The position numbers and the translations under genes were made by a program. A stretch of 64,000 bases of DNA from Halomonas sp. HL-93 (GTDB taxonomy: Bacteria > Pseudomonadota > Gammaproteobacteria > Pseudomonadales > Halomonadaceae): assembly GCF_900086985.1 (NCBI RefSeq), contig NZ_LT593974.1, forward strand, positions 3,100,001 through 3,164,000, in the 5' to 3' direction. Positions 52,736 to 64,000 of this stretch are shown in pieces. Position 1 is the stretch's first letter, and every line of letters starts with the position of its first letter. Under the pieces are notes generated by a model. The model was not told where the DNA came from. It was given only the letters and a program-made list of their open reading frames with translations, and did not search any database.

Positions 52736-55700
52736 TTATTCCGGCTGACGCCGAGACTGGTCCAGCAGGCTACCCAAGCTTGCCGCTTTAGGCTTCACCA
52801 GCCAGAAGTGGCGCGCGTAGTCGCTAAAGTCTTCCAGAATAGCCGCCCCACGCGCCGACCCTGTCGCTGCTACGTAGGCCTCAATCATTTCGCGTAGGTG
52901 GCGACGATACGCCTCCATCGCTTCGGTGTTAACACGATGAATCTCGACCAGCTCGTGGTTGTACTTGTCCACGAAGGTGCGCTCTTCGTCCAGCACGTAG
53001 GCAAAACCGCCGGTCATGCCCGCGCCGAAGTTAACCCCGGTTTCGCCCAGCACACAGACCAAACCGCCGGTCATGTATTCGCAGCAATGATCGCCTGCGC
53101 CTTCAATCACCGCCGAGGCGCCTGAATTACGCACCCCGAAGCGTTCACCCGCGGTGCCCGCCGCAAATAACGTACCGCCGGTTGCGCCATACAGGCAGGT
53201 ATTGCCGATAATCGCGGTTTTATGGCTTTCAAACTCACTGGCTTTCGGCGGCACAATCACGATGCTGCCGCCGTTCATGCCTTTACCCACGTAATCGTTG
53301 GCGTCGCCTTCGAGATAAAGGTTCAGGCCACAGGCATTCCACACCCCGAAGCTCTGCCCTGCAACGCCGGTAAAGCGGGCGGTGATCGGCGCGGCTTCCA
53401 GGCCTTGTTCACCGTAGCGCTTGGCAATCGCGCCGGACGTCAGCGCAGCCACGCTACGGTCGCAGTTGGTAATGGTAAAGTCGAACTCGCCGCCAGACTG
53501 ATTTTCGATGGCGTCTTTCAACGCCGCCAGTACTTCCTGGTTCTTAGCGCCCGGGTCGTGAGGCACGTTACGACTGACGTTACAGAACTGCGGCGCGTCT
53601 TTCGGTACAAAATCGTTGGCCAGCAGCGGCGTCAGATCCAGCTTGCGCTGCGACGCGGTGTTGCCTTCCAGCACTTCCAGCAAGTCAGTGCGGCCAATTA
53701 GGTCGGTGAGCTTGCTCACCCCCAACATAGCCATCAGCTCGCGGACTTCTTCAGCAATAAAGCGGAAGTAGCTTTTGACCATATCCACGGTTCCGCGGAA
53801 GTGTTCGCCGCGCAGGAAGTCATCCTGGGTGGCGACACCGGTGGCGCAGTTGTTCAAATGACAAATACGCAGGTACTTGCAGCCCAGCGCGACCATCGGC
53901 GCGGTCCCGAAACCGAAGCTCTCGGCGCCCAGAATTGCCGCCTTGACCACGTCGAGCCCGGTTTTTAAGCCGCCGTCCGTCTGCAGACGGATCTTGTCGC
54001 GCAGGCCGTTGATGCGCAGCGCCTGATGGACTTCGGGAAGACCCAACTCCCATGGCGACCCCGCATGCTTGATCGAAGTCAGCGGGCTCGCTGCGGTGCC
54101 GCCGTCGTAGCCGGAAACAGTAATCAGGTCCGCGTAGGCTTTGGCAACACCCGTCGCGATAGTGCCGATACCCGGCTCGGATACCAGCTTGACCGAGACC
54201 TGGGCGTCCGGGTTGACCTGCTTGAGGTCAAAGATCAGCTGCGCCAAATCCTCGATGGAATAAATATCGTGGTGCGGCGGCGGTGAAATCAGCGTCACGC
54301 CGGGCACCGAGTAGCGCAGCCGGGCAATCAGCTGGTTGACCTTGCCGCCGGGCAACTGACCGCCTTCGCCGGGCTTGGCGCCCTGTGCCACCTTGATCTG
54401 CAAAACTTCCGCGTTGACCAGATAATGCGGCGTCACGCCAAAACGGCCCGAGGCAATCTGCTTGATCTTTGAGCTACGGATGGTGCCGTAGCGCGCCGGG
54501 TCTTCGCCGCCTTCGCCCGAGTTGGAGCGTCCACCGGCCTCGTTCATCGCCTGGGCCAGCGCCTCGTGGGCTTCCGGTGAGAGCGCACCCAGCGACATGC
54601 CAGCGCTGTCGAAACGCGGCAGCAGGTCTTCAACGGGCTCGACGTCATCCAGGGGAATCGGCGTTTCCGACGGCTTGAGCTTGAGCAGATCGCGGATCGT
54701 CGCCACCGGCCGCTCATTGACCAGCTGGGCGAATTTCTTCCACTTGGCGTAGCTGCCTTCCTGCACGGCGGCCTGCAGCGTCATCACCACGTCCGGGTTG
54801 TAGGCGTGGTATTCGTGGCCATGCACATACTTGAACATGCCGCCTTGTAGAATACCCTTACGCGGAATCCAGGCGTCTTTGGCCAGCAACTCCTGCTGAA
54901 GCTGGAGCTCGGCAAAACCTGTGCCCTGGATGCGTGATGCCATGCCTACAAAACAAGTATCCATTACTTCGTCGGCAAGGCCCACGGCTTCAAACAGCAT
55001 TGAGCCACGGTAGGAGGCCAGCGTCGAGATACCCATTTTGGAGAGAATCTTGAACAAGCCTTTCTGCAAGCCTTTGCGGTAGTTTTCCCGCGCGTCTGCC
55101 GGGTTGCCGGTCAGCTCGCCGGTTCGGTGCATATCCGCCATGACCTGATATGCAAGCCAAGGGTACACCGCTGTGGCGCCCACACCGAACAGCACTGCCA
55201 TCTGATGCGCATCACGGGCGTAGCCGGTTTCCACCACGATATTTGCGTTGGGGCGCAGCGCCAAACGGCCTAAATGCGAGTGCACTGCACCTACCGCCAG
55301 GGCGGCTTGAATCGGCAGCTCGCCTTTGGGCAAGTCGGCATCAGTAAGAATCAATAAGACTTTGCCGGCACGCACCTGTGCTTCTGCATCCTGGCACAGC
55401 GCCGTAAGCGCCTGCTTAAGCGACTGCTGTTCGGGGTCGTAGCCGAGCGACAGCGTATGGCTGGCAAATGCCGGGTCGTCCTGGCTGACCAGGGCGGTAA
55501 ACTTGCGCGGCGACAGCACCGGGGTGGTTAGAATCAGCCGGTGGGCATGTTCCGGGGTGGCCTTGAAAACATTAAGCTCAGCACCACAGCAGGTTTCCAG
55601 CGACATGACGATCGCTTCGCGCAGCGGATCAATGGCCGGGTTGGTCACCTGGGCAAACTTCTGGCGGAAGTAATCGGTGAGTAGCCGCGGACGGCTGGAC

Positions 55701-57178
55701 AGCACCGCCATAGGCGTGTCGTCGCCCATCGAACCCACCGCCTCCTGGCCGCTTTCCGCCAGTGGGCGCAGCACCTGGTCGCGCTCTTCAAAGCTGACCT
55801 GGAACATTTTCTGCTGCACGTTCAGCGCGTTACCGTCCATGTTTTGGAAACGTGCAAGCTCAGTGAGCGCCGACTCCAGGTAGTTGGCTTCCTGCTTCAG
55901 CCAGCGCTTGTAGGGATACGCTGACTTCAGACGGCTGTCGATATCCTCGGTATGCAGCACTTCACCGGTATGGGTGTCCACCGCCAGCATTTGACCGGGC
56001 CCTACGCGGCCTTTGGCTACCACGTCTTCCGGCTTATAGCCGTAGGTGCCGATCTCGGAGGCCAGAGTGATATAGCCGTTTTTGGTGATCACCCAGCGCG
56101 CCGGGCGCAGGCCGTTACGGTCAAGCATACACACTGCCTGGCGGCCGTCGGTCATGACCACGCCCGCCGGTCCATCCCAAGGCTCCATGTGCATGGAGTT
56201 GTATTCGAAGAAAGCGCGCAGCTCGGCGTCCATGGTTTCGACGTTCTGCCAGGCCGGCGGTACCATCATGCGCACCGCGCGGTGCAGCTCCATGCCACCG
56301 GTGAGCAGCACTTCCAGCATGTTGTCCATGCTCGAGGAGTCAGAACCGGTGGTATTGACGATTTCATCCAGCTCGGCGATATCCGGCAGGCGTTCGTTAA
56401 CGAAGTTGGCTTTACGCGAGTTCGCCCAACCACGGTTGGCTTCAATGGTGTTGATCTCGCCGTTATGTGCCAGCAGGCGGAACGGCTGGGCAAGCGGCCA
56501 GCGCGGTGCCGTATTGGTCGAGAAACGCTGGTGGAAAACACAAATAGCGGTTTCCAGACGAGGATCGTTAAGGTCTTTATAGAAAGCTGGCAGGTCTTCG
56601 GGCATCACCAGCCCTTTATAGGACACTACCTCGGACGACAGCGACGCGACGTAAAAGTCTTCATCATCGCGCATGGTCTGCTCGGTATAGCGGCGTGCCA
56701 TGAACAGGTCAACGTCGAAGTGCTCACCGCTGCCCGGCTGCACAAACACCTGTTTAATCCGCGGCAGGCAATCAAGTGCCATGGGGCCACACACGCTGGA
56801 ATCGGTGGGCACATCGCGCCAGCCCAACACGTTTAACCCCCGCGCCTTGAGCGCATCTTCCAGGGTATCGCGTCCACGCGCCGCACGCGCGTCGTCATCG
56901 GGCAGGAACACAACCCCAACGGCAAAACGCTCGCCAAGCTCAACGCCCAACGCGTCTTTAGCCACGGCCTGCATGAAGTGAGTAGGCATTTTAAGCAACA
57001 GCCCGCAGCCATCGCCGGTTTTACCGTCAGCGGCAATACCGCCCCGGTGAGTCATGCAGGTAAGTGACTCAATCGCGGTTTTCAACAAATCGTGGCTGGC
57101 CTGCCCTTCCATATGGGCAATCAGGCCGAAGCCGCAGTTGTCGCGGAACTCGCCGGGCTGGTGAAGACCTTTGTTCAT
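52736..57178 (-). CDS. gltB: Glutamate synthase (NADPH) large subunit
   Basis: 1480 residues; makes two glutamates from glutamine and 2-oxoglutarate. After a 14-residue propeptide the class II amidotransferase begins with Cys15 ([12 protein letters not shown]). The central domain, the FMN/synthase barrel (about 860-1210, [37 protein letters not shown]), the 3Fe-4S ligands ([15 protein letters not shown]) and the C-terminal beta-helix GXGXG repeats ([17 protein letters not shown]) are all present. Confidence 0.98.
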   Translation of the reverse strand: MNKGLHQPGEFRDNCGFGLIAHMEGQASHDLLKTAIESLTCMTHRGGIAADGKTGDGCGLLLKMPTHFMQAVAKDALGVELGERFAVGVVFLPDDDARAARGRDTLEDALKARGLNVLGWRDVPTDSSVCGPMALDCLPRIKQVFVQPGSGEHFDVDLFMARRYTEQTMRDDEDFYVASLSSEVVSYKGLVMPEDLPAFYKDLNDPRLETAICVFHQRFSTNTAPRWPLAQPFRLLAHNGEINTIEANRGWANSRKANFVNERLPDIAELDEIVNTTGSDSSSMDNMLEVLLTGGMELHRAVRMMVPPAWQNVETMDAELRAFFEYNSMHMEPWDGPAGVVMTDGRQAVCMLDRNGLRPARWVITKNGYITLASEIGTYGYKPEDVVAKGRVGPGQMLAVDTHTGEVLHTEDIDSRLKSAYPYKRWLKQEANYLESALTELARFQNMDGNALNVQQKMFQVSFEERDQVLRPLAESGQEAVGSMGDDTPMAVLSSRPRLLTDYFRQKFAQVTNPAIDPLREAIVMSLETCCGAELNVFKATPEHAHRLILTTPVLSPRKFTALVSQDDPAFASHTLSLGYDPEQQSLKQALTALCQDAEAQVRAGKVLLILTDADLPKGELPIQAALAVGAVHSHLGRLALRPNANIVVETGYARDAHQMAVLFGVGATAVYPWLAYQVMADMHRTGELTGNPADARENYRKGLQKGLFKILSKMGISTLASYRGSMLFEAVGLADEVMDTCFVGMASRIQGTGFAELQLQQELLAKDAWIPRKGILQGGMFKYVHGHEYHAYNPDVVMTLQAAVQEGSYAKWKKFAQLVNERPVATIRDLLKLKPSETPIPLDDVEPVEDLLPRFDSAGMSLGALSPEAHEALAQAMNEAGGRSNSGEGGEDPARYGTIRSSKIKQIASGRFGVTPHYLVNAEVLQIKVAQGAKPGEGGQLPGGKVNQLIARLRYSVPGVTLISPPPHHDIYSIEDLAQLIFDLKQVNPDAQVSVKLVSEPGIGTIATGVAKAYADLITVSGYDGGTAASPLTSIKHAGSPWELGLPEVHQALRINGLRDKIRLQTDGGLKTGLDVVKAAILGAESFGFGTAPMVALGCKYLRICHLNNCATGVATQDDFLRGEHFRGTVDMVKSYFRFIAEEVRELMAMLGVSKLTDLIGRTDLLEVLEGNTASQRKLDLTPLLANDFVPKDAPQFCNVSRNVPHDPGAKNQEVLAALKDAIENQSGGEFDFTITNCDRSVAALTSGAIAKRYGEQGLEAAPITARFTGVAGQSFGVWNACGLNLYLEGDANDYVGKGMNGGSIVIVPPKASEFESHKTAIIGNTCLYGATGGTLFAAGTAGERFGVRNSGASAVIEGAGDHCCEYMTGGLVCVLGETGVNFGAGMTGGFAYVLDEERTFVDKYNHELVEIHRVNTEAMEAYRRHLREMIEAYVAATGSARGAAILEDFSDYARHFWLVKPKAASLGSLLDQSRRQPE

Positions 57179-57572
57179 GGGCGTGCCTCTAGTCAGCGTG
57201 TTTTTTTGGTAGCGGGGTTGTGATAAAAAGGCAGGTTATTGTTTTTTTAGTGGTGGTGGCCGGCCCGTTAAGGGCGTCACTTGCCTTACGCTACCGTTAG
57301 AAAAATGGCCGGTCAGCATAGCGATTTGCAGCTGCTTTGCGCAATCTTTCCTCGCCCTTAAAGTGCTTAAAACCCTTTCCAAATCCTGTAGTTGCATAAT
57401 CAATCAATTAAAAAATTGATATCCTTCAACCACTTGCAACGAGTGAAAACGCTATTTTAACGAAAGCAGATTATTTATAGACTTTAGTCTAATAAGGCGG
57501 TTTTTATCCATGCCGATGCTGCATAAGGCATGCGGATTAGCTAAATCAAAAACACTTCTCTTGGCCAAAACC
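57179..57572. other. Intergenic region upstream of gltB
   Basis: About 390 bases with no supported gene. It should contain the gltB promoter. A small inverted repeat ATCAAT-N6-ATTGAT lies at 57403-57420. In Pseudomonas the aroB-gltB gap holds a SPOR-domain gene (damX-like); I see no trace of it here. Confidence 0.6.
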
Positions 57573-57603
57573 AAAAACACCCCGCTCAAACAGAGCGAGG
57601 TGT
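57573..57603 (-). terminator. Intrinsic terminator of the pil-aroKB operon
   Basis: ACACCTCGCTC and GAGCGGGGTGT (minus strand) form an 11-position stem with one mismatch, followed by a T-rich run (TTTTTGG). Confidence 0.8.
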
Positions 57604-57628
57604 CGCGTGCAGTGGGTATATACAATCA

Positions 57629-58735
57629 CTACCGACGCGGATAATCATCCAACAGCGTACGTAGAACGTCTACGGGCACCGCATCGCTCACACAGGCATC
57701 GCCCAAGGCGTTAAGCAGTACCAGGCGAAGGCGGGTATCGATATTTTTCTTATCCAGCCGCATGCGGGCTAAAAAGTCATCGCTGGACATATTCGCCGGT
57801 GCCGCCAACGGCAGCTCGGCGCTCTCAATCACTGCCAGGCTGCGCGCCAGGGCCGCGTCGTCGATCCAGCCTAAGCGGTTAGAAAGCGTGGCCGCCATGG
57901 CCATGCCAGCGCCCACAGCTTCGCCGTGCAGCCAGTTGCCGTAGCCCTGGTGGGCCTCAATGGCGTGGCCAAAGGTGTGACCCAGGTTTAACAGCGCACG
58001 CACGCCCTGTTCGGTTTCATCCTCAGCGACAATCTCGGCTTTGATTTGGCAACTGCGGGCGATGGCTTCGGCTACCACCTCGGGCTCAACATCAAGCAGT
58101 GCTGGCATAGTGGCTTCCAACCAGCTTAAAAACGCTTCGTCGCGAATCAAGCCGTACTTAATCACCTCGGCCATACCCGCCGACAGCTCTCGGCGGGGTA
58201 GGCTCTTAAGTGAATCAATATCCACCAGCACGACTTTCGGCTGCCAAAATGCGCCAATCATGTTTTTGCCCAGCGGATGGTTGACGCCGGTTTTCCCCCC
58301 GACAGAGGAGTCCACCTGGGAGAGCAGCGTGGTCGGTACCTGAATAAACGCCACACCACGCTGATAGGCAGCCGCCGCATAGCCGACCATATCGCCAATT
58401 ACGCCGCCACCCAGCGCGACCAACGTACAGCGACGATTAAACCCGGCTTCCAACAGCGCATCCCAAATACGGCTGACATGCTCAATGGTTTTGTACTGCT
58501 CGCCATCGGGCAATACCACCGTGCGCACGTCTAAAGACGCTGATAAACCAGCACAGAATTTATCTAGATACAGCGGGGCAATAGACTCGTTGGTGACCAC
58601 CATGACTTGCTGGCCTGCCAGGTACGGCGTCAACAGTTCGGGCTTGCCCAGAAGCCCCGTACCAATGTGGATCGGATAGCTGCGCTCGCCGAGCGCTACC
58701 TTAAGCGTACGCTGTACGCCGTCAACGTTGGTCAT
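57629..58735 (-). CDS. aroB: 3-dehydroquinate synthase
   Basis: 368 residues; converts DAHP to 3-dehydroquinate in the shikimate pathway, using NAD+ and Zn. Motifs: [70 protein letters not shown], and the metal ligands in [14 protein letters not shown]. The start overlaps the aroK stop by 4 bp. Confidence 0.97.
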   Translation of the reverse strand: MTNVDGVQRTLKVALGERSYPIHIGTGLLGKPELLTPYLAGQQVMVVTNESIAPLYLDKFCAGLSASLDVRTVVLPDGEQYKTIEHVSRIWDALLEAGFNRRCTLVALGGGVIGDMVGYAAAAYQRGVAFIQVPTTLLSQVDSSVGGKTGVNHPLGKNMIGAFWQPKVVLVDIDSLKSLPRRELSAGMAEVIKYGLIRDEAFLSWLEATMPALLDVEPEVVAEAIARSCQIKAEIVAEDETEQGVRALLNLGHTFGHAIEAHQGYGNWLHGEAVGAGMAMAATLSNRLGWIDDAALARSLAVIESAELPLAAPANMSSDDFLARMRLDKKNIDTRLRLVLLNALGDACVSDAVPVDVLRTLLDDYPRR

Positions 58736-59295
58736 GGGGATACCTTGTTAGACGAATTTTCGGTTTCAAGTGGGTCGACCAGGCGCTTAACGCGGCGCAA
58801 TATCTCGTTGACCACCGCGCGCGGGCTACGTCGGTCGGTGCGCACGGTGATATCGGAGGTGGCGCGATATAGCGGGTCGCGGGCAGCGAACATATCGTTC
58901 AACACCTGCTCTCGATTGGCGCACTGCAACAGCGGGCGGTTGCGGTCTTTGGCGGTGCGCCTGAGCTGCTGATCCACGGTGGTCAGCAAATACACTACCG
59001 TGCCGCGCTCACGCAGCGCGCGGCGGTTTTCCTCACGCAGCACTGCACCTCCGCCCGTTGCCACCACCACCGAGTGGCGCTGGGTCAGTTCGTCGATCAT
59101 CTGAACTTCGCGCTGACGAAAACCCTGCTCACCTTCTACATCAAAAATCCACGGGATATCTGCCCCGCAACGCGCCTGGATGGCGTGGTCGCTATCAAAA
59201 AATTCGCGCGAAAGTTCGGCCGCCAATAGCCGACCAATCGTGCTTTTGCCAGCCCCCATGGGGCCAATTAGAAAAAGGTTGGGTAAATCCTGCAT
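58732..59295 (-). CDS. aroK: Shikimate kinase
   Basis: 187 residues: Walker [16 protein letters not shown], the shikimate-binding [11 protein letters not shown] and RxxE segment ([12 protein letters not shown]), [12 protein letters not shown], and the lid RPLLQ. It phosphorylates shikimate. The ATG at 59293-59295 overlaps the pilQ stop by one base; the pilMNOPQ-aroKB order is conserved among gammaproteobacteria. Confidence 0.97.
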   Translation of the reverse strand: MQDLPNLFLIGPMGAGKSTIGRLLAAELSREFFDSDHAIQARCGADIPWIFDVEGEQGFRQREVQMIDELTQRHSVVVATGGGAVLREENRRALRERGTVVYLLTTVDQQLRRTAKDRNRPLLQCANREQVLNDMFAARDPLYRATSDITVRTDRRSPRAVVNEILRRVKRLVDPLETENSSNKVSP

Positions 59296-61334
59296 CAGCG
59301 AACCGTTAAGCCATCATCAAGAAGTCGGGGTGTAATAAAGACTAGTAACTCTACCTTTTCATTGCTCTCTTCGGTATAGCGAAACAGTCGACCTAGCAAA
59401 GGAATATCGCCTAACAGCGGTGTTTTGGCGATTTGACGCAGTTCTTCGGTGGTTAAAATACCGCCCAACACCACGGTTTGACCGTTATCGACCAGCACCT
59501 GGGTCTCGATTTCGTTGGTATCGATGGGTGGCTCACCACCAAATTCAGATTCCCGGAAACTGTCGTTACGAATCAACAGGTCCATGATAATACGGTTATC
59601 CGGCGTAATCTGCGGGGTTACCTCAAGCGATAGCTCGGCTTCCTTGAACTCGGTATCCGGATTGTCGTTGCCGTCTACGCTTTGGAAGGCCCGTTCCTCG
59701 CCCTGGCTGATGGTCGCGGTGCGTTGATTAGCGGTAATGATTTTGGGCTGTGAAATCGTCTGGCTTTTGCCCTCGCTTTCCAACGCGCGAAGCTCGAGGT
59801 CGAGCAGCACGTCGCCGGCCAGATAACCGAAACTGAACCCGGTGCCGGCATCGGACGTATCACCCAAGTCCACCGAGAGCCCGCCCCGCGCCCGGTTCAG
59901 CCCCTCGGGGTTGATATCGCGGCCTTCGAAATTGCCGTCACTACCCTCCTGAAAGCCGCGTGTGCTGGACGCGCCCCAGTTAATACCTAACTCCCGGGAG
60001 GCGGTATCCCGGGCAATCACAATACGCGCTTCGATCTGCACCTGGCGAACGGCAACATCCAAACGGTCCAGGGTACCCATGATTTCGCGCACCTGAGCAG
60101 GTGTGTCCTGAATCAGCAGCGTGTTGGTGCGCTGATCAACACTTACCCGCCCCCGCTCGGTGAGCAAACCGAAGCCGTCGCCGCCGCGCAGTAGTTCAGC
60201 CAGGTCTTCCGCACGAGCGTATTTCACTTCAACATACTCAGTAATCAGCGGCTCCAATGTTTCCTGCTGGTCGCGAGCTTCCAGTTCCTGGCGTTCCAGT
60301 TCAGCGAGCTCACCGGCTGGCGCCACCACAATCACGTTGCCTTTTTCACGACTGGAAAGCCCCTGGCTCTGTAGGATCAAATCCAGCGCCTGATCCCAGG
60401 GAACGTCGTTTAAGTTTAGGGTCACGCGCCCACTGACGCTATCGCTAGCCACCAGATTCAAGCCGGTAAAGTCGGCAAGTGTCGCCAATACAGCGCGCAC
60501 TTCAATGTCCTGGAAGTTCAGGCTCAGCCGCTCGCCCGTGTAATCTTCATCTTGCTCCTCGCGGGCTTGCTGGGAATCCTGGCTAACGGGCTGAACTTCT
60601 ACAGTCAGCTGATCTTCTGACTGCGACGACACCATGGCATAGGGACCATCCGTTGCCAGCACCAGCTCGCTACCCCCCTGCCCACGGCGTGGCGTAATGC
60701 GCGAGATAGGTGTGGCAAAGTCAGTCACATCGTAGACCTGATTAAGCGCGTCAGGCACATTGACCTCGCCCAGATCAACGACCACTTCATCGTTTCCGCC
60801 TTCGCGAACACGGGGGGTCACACTATCGCGGTCAAACGTCACGATTAAGCGTCCTGCACCATCTTCACCGCGCTGGAAATCGATATCTTCTACTTGTGGC
60901 CCCCCGGCCGTTTCAAGACCTTCGGCTGGGGCTTCATTTGGCTCGTTGGCGGCCGCGAGCGTTACCGTCAATCGATCCCCCGACACCGAAGAGCGAAACT
61001 CGCGGGGGGCGTCCAGATCCAGCACCAAGCGTGTGCGACCGCTGCCCTCCAACGCCGTAATTCCTTCAATGCCACCTTGATCAACACGCATTCGTCGCTC
61101 AGGCAGCCCGTTTTCCGCCCCGGCCAAGTCCAGAGCCAAACGCGGGGGATCAGTTAACGGATAGCCGTTGAGTTCGGGTACATCGCCGCTAAAGCGCAAA
61201 TCCAGTGCCACGTCGCCGCGTTCTGTCTCACGCACATCCAGGTCGGTGAGCACCGAGGCTACTGCCCAACTGGGAAGTAACAACATTGCCAACAGCATGC
61301 TTTGCCGAAAACGGCTTACCAACGTGACTGCCAT
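59295..61334 (-). CDS. pilQ: Type IV pilus secretin PilQ
   Basis: 679 residues; outer-membrane pore for type IV pili. Signal peptide ([18 protein letters not shown]), two AMIN domains (about 28-230), an STN/N0 domain ([26 protein letters not shown]), an N1 domain and the C-terminal secretin gate (about 440-670, with [13 protein letters not shown] and [14 protein letters not shown]). The start has AAGGAG 4 nt upstream. 52 bp after pilP. Confidence 0.96.
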   Translation of the reverse strand: MAVTLVSRFRQSMLLAMLLLPSWAVASVLTDLDVRETERGDVALDLRFSGDVPELNGYPLTDPPRLALDLAGAENGLPERRMRVDQGGIEGITALEGSGRTRLVLDLDAPREFRSSVSGDRLTVTLAAANEPNEAPAEGLETAGGPQVEDIDFQRGEDGAGRLIVTFDRDSVTPRVREGGNDEVVVDLGEVNVPDALNQVYDVTDFATPISRITPRRGQGGSELVLATDGPYAMVSSQSEDQLTVEVQPVSQDSQQAREEQDEDYTGERLSLNFQDIEVRAVLATLADFTGLNLVASDSVSGRVTLNLNDVPWDQALDLILQSQGLSSREKGNVIVVAPAGELAELERQELEARDQQETLEPLITEYVEVKYARAEDLAELLRGGDGFGLLTERGRVSVDQRTNTLLIQDTPAQVREIMGTLDRLDVAVRQVQIEARIVIARDTASRELGINWGASSTRGFQEGSDGNFEGRDINPEGLNRARGGLSVDLGDTSDAGTGFSFGYLAGDVLLDLELRALESEGKSQTISQPKIITANQRTATISQGEERAFQSVDGNDNPDTEFKEAELSLEVTPQITPDNRIIMDLLIRNDSFRESEFGGEPPIDTNEIETQVLVDNGQTVVLGGILTTEELRQIAKTPLLGDIPLLGRLFRYTEESNEKVELLVFITPRLLDDGLTVR

Positions 61335-61386
61335 GGGTCTCCTTCCACTTGCTTAGGGGGCTGAGTGATCAGCGCCCACGATTTTT

Positions 61387-61929
61387 TTAGCGCTCATCGT
61401 CGATGGTGAGCGACGCCGGGCGTGCCTGCCAGCCGTTTTGCTGGGTGTAAATGCGTTCGCGAATATCAACTTCCTGGGACGAGATGCCGACAATGCGGCC
61501 ATAGTCGGTGCCTATATAATTACCCTCTCCGACCGTTACCACTTCTCCCTCCGGCGTGGCAATCATCGCCACCTGCCGCCCGGTCATACGCAACGTACCC
61601 ACCAGTTGAAGCTCGCTCAAGGAAAAACGCTCAAGCGGCTCGGAAGGCCGCTGTTGGTCAGGCGCGTCACCTCCCTCCGCTAGTACGTTAGGCACGCCGT
61701 CTTGTATCGACTCAGGCGGCAAAAAAGGACTGCGCGAATCGCTGTGTTGATAGCGTTGCGTAGGGTAAAGCGGCACATAAGGAATCACCATGGTCGCCTC
61801 ACGGCTGGGCATTTGCCGGATATCGCTGAGGGTTGACTCCAATTGCTCAAGCGATGGATCGGCGCAGCCCGTCAGCAAGGCGAGCCCCGCCATCCATCCT
61901 CCGGTTAGCCATCGGCGTGGCAACGTCAT
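61387..61929 (-). CDS. pilP: Type IV pilus assembly lipoprotein PilP
   Basis: 180 residues: a lipoprotein signal with lipobox LLTGC (Cys22), a disordered proline-rich region, and the C-terminal HR domain (LQLVGTLRMTGRQVAMI, VTVGEGNYIGTDYGRIVGI). Inner-membrane lipoprotein linking PilNO to PilQ. Its start overlaps pilO by 4 bp. Confidence 0.95.
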   Translation of the reverse strand: MTLPRRWLTGGWMAGLALLTGCADPSLEQLESTLSDIRQMPSREATMVIPYVPLYPTQRYQHSDSRSPFLPPESIQDGVPNVLAEGGDAPDQQRPSEPLERFSLSELQLVGTLRMTGRQVAMIATPEGEVVTVGEGNYIGTDYGRIVGISSQEVDIRERIYTQQNGWQARPASLTIDDER

Positions 61930-62555
61930 GGGGCTTCCTCCCGGTCACGGTAGGTACGTGCCAACAAAGAAAGCCTTAGGGTGTCGCCACTGCCCTCTGC
62001 GGGTGCCAGTGTAAAATCGTGCTGGGTGACTAGCCGCGATAAAGAAGCGATATCAGCGGCAAACCGGGCAATTTGATGAAAGTCGCCGCGCACCTGGATA
62101 TCCAGCGGTTGCTCAACATAATGCGGTTGGGTCACCGTAGGGCGCAATCGAATCGTTTCAATGGTCAGCCGGTTATCCACGGCGGCATCACTGATGCTGT
62201 CAATCAACGAAGGGATTTCCGCGTCGGTGGGTAGGATGGCACGCAGACGCGACATCTGATCTTCCAGCGTGGCAAGCTGCTCGCGCATTTTGGGCAGTTG
62301 AACGGCTTCACCCGCTTGACGACGATACTCGCTAAGCAAGCGCGTCTCCTGTTGCTGCGCACTCACAAGCGCCGCCCGTCGCTCGCCAATCACCCACCAT
62401 TCCATCACCAACAGCGCCACCAGTAACGCAAGCACGCCGCACAATGCTTTAAGCAGCACCGGCCAGCCACCGGCTTCTTTAACATCCAGATCGCGCCAGT
62501 CGACAGCGCGTAGCTCTTGCCATTCATGCGCCCAGCGCGTTCGCTTCCACATCAC
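61926..62555 (-). CDS. pilO: Type IV pilus inner-membrane protein PilO
   Basis: 209 residues: a cytoplasmic N-terminus, one membrane helix (VLLKALCGVLALLVALLVMEWWVIG), a coiled coil (about 80-125) and a ferredoxin-like periplasmic domain (LDIQVRGDFHQIARFAADIASLSRLV). It forms a heterodimer with PilN. 4-bp overlaps on both sides. Confidence 0.94.
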   Translation of the reverse strand: MMWKRTRWAHEWQELRAVDWRDLDVKEAGGWPVLLKALCGVLALLVALLVMEWWVIGERRAALVSAQQQETRLLSEYRRQAGEAVQLPKMREQLATLEDQMSRLRAILPTDAEIPSLIDSISDAAVDNRLTIETIRLRPTVTQPHYVEQPLDIQVRGDFHQIARFAADIASLSRLVTQHDFTLAPAEGSGDTLRLSLLARTYRDREEAP

Positions 62556-63121
62556 GGCTGCTCCTCGGCGGGTGCAGACGCCGCCAACGACGGCTGTTGT
62601 ACGTCAAAGCGAAACTGACGGCCGCTGCCTTCAGCATCGCTCTCGACTTCCGATAGCGAAGGCACGCCAAGCGCCTTACTATCGGCGACTCGGCGTAACT
62701 GGTCAGACACCTGTCGCTCGCTGGCCGCCAACCCCTCTACGCTTACCTGGGCGCCGCTGCGCGAGACCTGCTGGTAGACCACACCGCTGGCCACACTACC
62801 GGCTAGCGCATTAAACAATTCTACGGTGCTGGCCCGCTGCGTTTGCAGCGTTTGAAAGAGAACCAGTTGCTCACCGACCCGAAGGGCATCGGTTTTATAG
62901 CGCGACAAGTCGCCAATATCCTCGCCCAGTTCGCGCGCCTGCGATTCGATGAACGCATTGCGCTGCTGCTGGGTGGCCACGTGGGCGGCATAAAATTTAG
63001 CGATCCCCCAGCCCAGCGCCGCGCCGACCAGCAACATTATCAGGAGGAAGTAATAAAAACGCCGCGTACGCCGCTCACGCTGCTGATCCCGCCATGGGAG
63101 TAAGTTGATGGTGATACTCAT
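62552..63121 (-). CDS. pilN: Type IV pilus inner-membrane protein PilN
   Basis: 189 residues beginning ITINLLPWRDQQRERRTRRF, the INLLPWR motif that docks in PilM, followed by one membrane helix (about 24-44), a coiled coil and a periplasmic domain. It overlaps pilM and pilO by 4 bp each. Confidence 0.95.
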   Translation of the reverse strand: MSITINLLPWRDQQRERRTRRFYYFLLIMLLVGAALGWGIAKFYAAHVATQQQRNAFIESQARELGEDIGDLSRYKTDALRVGEQLVLFQTLQTQRASTVELFNALAGSVASGVVYQQVSRSGAQVSVEGLAASERQVSDQLRRVADSKALGVPSLSEVESDAEGSGRQFRFDVQQPSLAASAPAEEQP

Positions 63122-64000
63122 CGGCCTATCCTCATGGCCAGACCGCCTGCGGTAAGCATTGCCGGGGCATCATTGGTTAACGCCTCGACATCCAATCGCT
63201 TATTGACGCCCATTGCTTGGAAAGGATTGGCGATGGTTACCGTCATGCCGCTATCTTCGGCGATACGTTCCGCCAAACCGGGAATCACGCTTGACCCACC
63301 CGCCAACACAATATGCTTGACCTCGTGCTGACGGCCCGCCGTGTAATAGAGCTGTAGTGAGCGTCCAACCTGCTGGACGACCGTTTCTAAAAACGGGTTG
63401 AGCACACTTGCGTGATAATCATCGGGCAAACCGCCACGTTTTTTGGCGAAGCCAGCTTCTTCCATACTTAACTGGTAACGGTCACGAATGGCATCGGTCA
63501 GCTGACGGCCACCAAACACGGTATCGCGGCTGTAAACAATGTGCCCACCGCGCACGACGTGAAAAGCGTTCATGTTGGCGCCGATATCCACCAAGCCGAC
63601 GCAGGCCTCAGGGTCGTCTTGAACGTGTAGCTGGCGTCGCAACTCCTCAAACGAGCGCTCTACGGCGAAGGTCTCGACTTCTACCGCCGCAGGCTCCAAC
63701 CCGGCACGCTCAAGGGTCTCGGTTAACTGGCTGACATCTTGCTGACGGCAGGCGACCAATACCACTTGCTGGCGGTCGCCATCAAACGGGGATGGGCCCA
63801 GGCACTCAAAATCAAACGCCACTTCATTGAACGGGAATGGAATATGTCGGTCTGATTCGGCGATAATCTGGGCTTCTATGTCGTCTTCGCTAAGCGAAAG
63901 CGGAAAGCTAAGCGTTTTGGTAATCGCCGCGCTTGCTGGCACCGCTACCGCCGCTTTACGCGTTGAGGGGTTGGCATGCTCTACCGCGCGGCTGAGTACA
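63118..64000 (-). CDS. pilM: Type IV pilus ATPase-like protein PilM (N-terminus cut)
   Basis: The open frame runs through the right edge of the window; about 293 codons are visible and the start is outside. The in-frame sequence upstream of the first GTG (VLSRAVEHANPSTRKAAVAV) is PilM-like, so the gene is partial here, not internally started. Actin-like fold with VALVDIGANMNAFHV-type phosphate motif (here CVGLVDIGANMN) and LAGGSSVIPGL adenosine motif. It binds PilN on the cytoplasmic face. Confidence 0.96.
   Translation of the reverse strand, partial: VLSRAVEHANPSTRKAAVAVPASAAITKTLSFPLSLSEDDIEAQIIAESDRHIPFPFNEVAFDFECLGPSPFDGDRQQVVLVACRQQDVSQLTETLERAGLEPAAVEVETFAVERSFEELRRQLHVQDDPEACVGLVDIGANMNAFHVVRGGHIVYSRDTVFGGRQLTDAIRDRYQLSMEEAGFAKKRGGLPDDYHASVLNPFLETVVQQVGRSLQLYYTAGRQHEVKHIVLAGGSSVIPGLAERIAEDSGMTVTIANPFQAMGVNKRLDVEALTNDAPAMLTAGGLAMRIGR

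Noticed and set aside
57403..57420. Inverted repeat ATCAAT-N6-ATTGAT upstream of gltB as an operator
   Set aside because: It is made of A/T only apart from two bases and matches no known operator I can name; could be chance in AT-rich DNA.

Overview
The window is a chromosomal, housekeeping-rich segment of a gammaproteobacterium. Gene order and protein sequences fit Halomonadaceae (Halomonas or a close relative): Pseudomonas-like synteny, a Na+-pumping oxaloacetate decarboxylase, acidic proteins and fairly high GC. The genus is inferred from general resemblance, not from a search. I see no prophage, insertion sequence, CRISPR array or integron.

Layout. 1-2013: guaBA (minus). 2184-4125: a DsbA-family thioredoxin-fold protein and xseA (plus). 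4161-5546: a 47-residue hydrophilic protein and a stress-type SDR. 5543-8986: argA, then a PhoU-like/Pit phosphate pair. 9123-10964: CYTH protein and a potassium channel. 11014-13036: yciO, yciV(rnm), yciI. 13194-19246: mnmC, a YheU-like protein, ligA, zipA. 19718-30290: smc and a complete ccmABCDEFGHI cytochrome c maturation operon (minus). 30537-31549: an SOS-box-preceded UmuD/LexA-like protein and yigZ. 31639-35132: oadGAB (minus). 35260-36255: dusC. 36374-36695: two identical tRNA-Arg(ACG) genes and tRNA-Ser(GCT). 36817-43480: csrA, lysC, alaS, recX, recA, pncC (minus). 43588-46642: mutS, fdxA (plus). 46709-46957: an unannotated CsrB/RsmZ-type RNA (minus). 47114-57178: eno, kdsA, pyrG, gltD, gltB (minus). 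57629-64000: aroB, aroK and pilQPONM (minus; pilM is cut by the window edge).

Most notable. (1) Between fdxA and eno, the minus strand carries 14 GGA motifs in about 215 nt, with none on the opposite strand. The stretch ends in a strong intrinsic terminator and is preceded by a perfect GacA box (TGTAAG-N6-CTTACA) plus a second imperfect one. This is very probably the RNA antagonist of the CsrA encoded about 10 kb away, and its position next to fdxA matches Pseudomonas rsmZ. (2) A free-standing S24-peptidase-like (UmuD/LexA C-terminal) protein lies behind two tandem LexA-box-like sites. It has lost the catalytic serine but keeps the lysine. (3) A 47-residue His/Asp/Lys-rich protein has a canonical ribosome-binding site beside a stress-type dehydrogenase.

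How the genes work together. GMP and CTP synthesis (guaBA, pyrG), nitrogen assimilation (gltBD), arginine entry (argA), aspartate-family and shikimate entry (lysC, aroKB) and LPS Kdo (kdsA) form the biosynthetic core. recA/recX/mutS/ligA/xseA/smc serve DNA repair and chromosome upkeep. ccm supplies c-type cytochromes for respiration. oadGAB couples oxaloacetate decarboxylation to Na+ export. csrA, the GacA-box RNA and the pil genes suggest a Gac/Csr-controlled lifestyle switch; this last point is inference.
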